Source: an uncultured Eubacteriales bacterium
Lineage (GTDB): Bacteria > Bacillota > Clostridia > Peptostreptococcales > Anaerovoracaceae
Length of the DNA stretch: 6,689 nt
Direction: 5' to 3'
Assembly (NCBI GenBank): GCA_959021945.1
Contig: CAUEYG010000085.1
Span: forward strand, 1 to 6,689
Under the pieces are notes generated by a model. The model had not been told where the DNA came from and did no database searches. It was given only the letters and a program-made list of their open reading frames with translations. Both the position numbers and the translations under genes were made by a program. The number at the start of each line of letters is the position of its first letter. The first letter of the stretch is position 1. This document shows positions 5,697 through 6,689 of the stretch, piece by piece.

Positions 5697-6536
5697 CTAT
5701 TTTTTGTCTTTGCCTTTTGCTTTTTTCTCTTTCTTGGCGCTCTTTCCGCCTCCGCCATTTTCATCCAGCAATAGGAGCTGCTGCTTTTTCGTCAGAGATG
5801 ATACCAGACGTTCTTTCAAGGTCTTTGGATTGTCTCCGGCTTGGATTCCAAGGACGCCGTCTATAATAATCTGCCTGTATAAAATTTCTTCATTATTGCG
5901 AATTTCTAATTTTTTCGCAATTGGATTAAAAAACAAATTGGCGAGAACAACGCCGTACAGCGTTGTAATCAAGGCCACGCTCATGTTCAGTCCAATGGAC
6001 TCTGAAGCACCGTCATCCAGATTCATATTTTTCAGCATGTTAATCAATCCGATCAAGGTACCGATCATACCAAAAGCAGGCGCATAAGCCGAAGCCCTTT
6101 CGTAAATGGCTGCTTCTTCATCGTGACGCGCTGCCATGCTTTCCACCTCTTGCTCTAGCACCTCTTTCACTTTTTCTGCTTCTGTGGCGTCGACAATGAG
6201 CATAATACTGCGTTTGTAAAAAGGGTCTTCCAGTTCATTTGCCTTTTCTTCCAGGGCCAATAGGCCGTTTTTTCTGGCAAGTTGTGCAAATTCCACCAGT
6301 GATTCAATGAGAGGCTCCGGATTAAATTGGTTTCCTTTAATAATAATGGAAAAGTGTTTTCCCACATTTTTCAGAGCGCTCAGTGGGAAACTGGCAACAA
6401 CCGCAGAGATTGTACCTCCCAATACAATCAAGACGCTGGCCAAATCCCAAAAGTTCAAAAGACTTCCGCTCTGCAAAATGCCGGATATCATAATTCCGAA
6501 TCCTGCTATAACACCTATAATTGTAGTAATATCCAT
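5697..6536 (-). CDS. motA: MotA, stator membrane protein
   Basis: The product is 279 residues with the chosen start. MotA surrounds the MotB helices and converts ion flow into torque on FliG. Four membrane helices are visible at about 3-22, 32-52, 148-170 and 185-206. The cytoplasmic loop has LARKNGLLALEE (86-97), containing the arginine (R88) and acidic residues that face FliG. Helix 3 starts YAPAFGMIGTLIGLI with P153, and helix 4 ends with NP (P205); these match the two functionally important prolines of MotA. The tail is Gly/Lys-rich (about 261-279) and probably disordered. The frame could extend to a GTG at 6557, but the ATG at 6536 has GGGAGG six bases upstream, gives a normal MotA N-terminus (MDITTIIGVIAGF), and lies one base after the flbD stop (TAGAATG), so translation is probably coupled. 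Confidence 0.97.
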   Translation of the reverse strand: MDITTIIGVIAGFGIMISGILQSGSLLNFWDLASVLIVLGGTISAVVASFPLSALKNVGKHFSIIIKGNQFNPEPLIESLVEFAQLARKNGLLALEEKANELEDPFYKRSIMLIVDATEAEKVKEVLEQEVESMAARHDEEAAIYERASAYAPAFGMIGTLIGLINMLKNMNLDDGASESIGLNMSVALITTLYGVVLANLFFNPIAKKLEIRNNEEILYRQIIIDGVLGIQAGDNPKTLKERLVSSLTKKQQLLLLDENGGGGKSAKKEKKAKGKDKK

Positions 6537-6537
6537 T

Positions 6538-6687
6538 CTAAGCCTCCCATTCATCACCTTTATGCGAAGAGCGCAGAAATTGCAAAACCTGTCGTTTCAG
6601 CTCATCTTTGTTTTCAACAACAATGTGAAATTTTCCATTCATCATGATGATCTTTGACTCTGGTATCAATTCAACGTATTCGATCTG
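6538..6687 (-). CDS. flbD: FlbD/SwrD-family small flagellar protein (C-terminal fragment, cut by window edge)
   Basis: Only the last 49 codons are present; the start lies beyond base 6689. The visible peptide begins QIEYVELIPESKIIMMNGK, followed by a V-V-E stretch, and ends SSHKGDEWEA. This matches the short FlbD family, which has the pattern I-E-x-V-E-x-x-P-(D/E)-x-x-I-x-x-x-(N/D)-G-(K/R) followed by V/E residues and a helix. In B. subtilis the homologue SwrD supports stator power for swarming. The position immediately before motA, and usually after flgE, is typical for Firmicutes. The family call rests on a short fragment plus context. The motA SD lies within its last codons. Confidence 0.85.
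   Translation of the reverse strand, partial: QIEYVELIPESKIIMMNGKFHIVVENKDELKRQVLQFLRSSHKGDEWEA
6543..6548 (-). promoter_or_regulatory. SD site that fixes the motA start
   Basis: The minus strand reads GGGAGG, six bases before the ATG at 6536 and within the end of flbD. The in-frame GTG at 6557 lies upstream of this site and has no comparable SD of its own in view. Confidence 0.75.
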
Positions 6688-6689
6688 CA

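Noticed and set aside
6537..6557. Longer motA starting at GTG.
   Set aside because: The ATG at 6536 has a well-spaced GGGAGG and gives a standard MotA N-terminus; the extension lies within flbD.

Overview
The window is one continuous block of flagellar genes, all read on the minus strand, so transcription runs from high to low coordinates. The proteins point to a motile Gram-positive bacterium of the Firmicutes, most likely class Clostridia and possibly Lachnospiraceae-like (inference). The reasons are: a CheY and a CheC-domain FliY of Bacillus/Clostridium type; a FliP of about 220 residues without a leader extension; flbD directly before motA-motB inside the operon; and strong purine-rich Shine-Dalgarno (SD) sites before most genes. 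By eye, GC content is moderate and below half.

In transcription order the layout is: flbD (3' end only, 6538-6687), motA (5697-6536), motB (4910-5677), a 67-base gap holding a possible 11-codon ORF, fliM (3736-4842), cheY (3335-3694), flgC (2859-3302), fliY (1426-2808), fliO (1057-1413), fliP (405-1067), fliQ (126-386) and fliR (5' end only, 1-114). Gaps run from an 11-base overlap to 67 bases. I see no terminator, convincing promoter, RNA gene, mobile element, long repeat or CRISPR array, and no intergenic stretch reaches 300 bases. The plus strand holds only shadow ORFs.

The genes form three functional sets. FlbD, MotA and MotB are the torque-generating stator and a small associated protein. 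FliM, CheY and FliY are the C-ring switch, its signalling ligand and a switch protein that probably also dephosphorylates CheY-P. FliO, FliP, FliQ and FliR belong to the membrane core of the flagellar type III export gate. FlgC, a proximal rod protein exported through that gate, sits unexpectedly between cheY and fliY.

No wholly new system is visible. The points worth a second look are: flgC away from its usual partner flgB; no fliL between motB and fliM, with a short SD-equipped ORF in its place; an altered order of fliM, cheY and fliY; and a FliY that lacks the N-terminal CheY-binding peptide but carries a look-alike inside a long Ala/Pro/Gln-rich linker. For motA and fliP I place the starts 21 bases downstream of the longest possible ORF, because the internal ATGs have well-placed SD sites.
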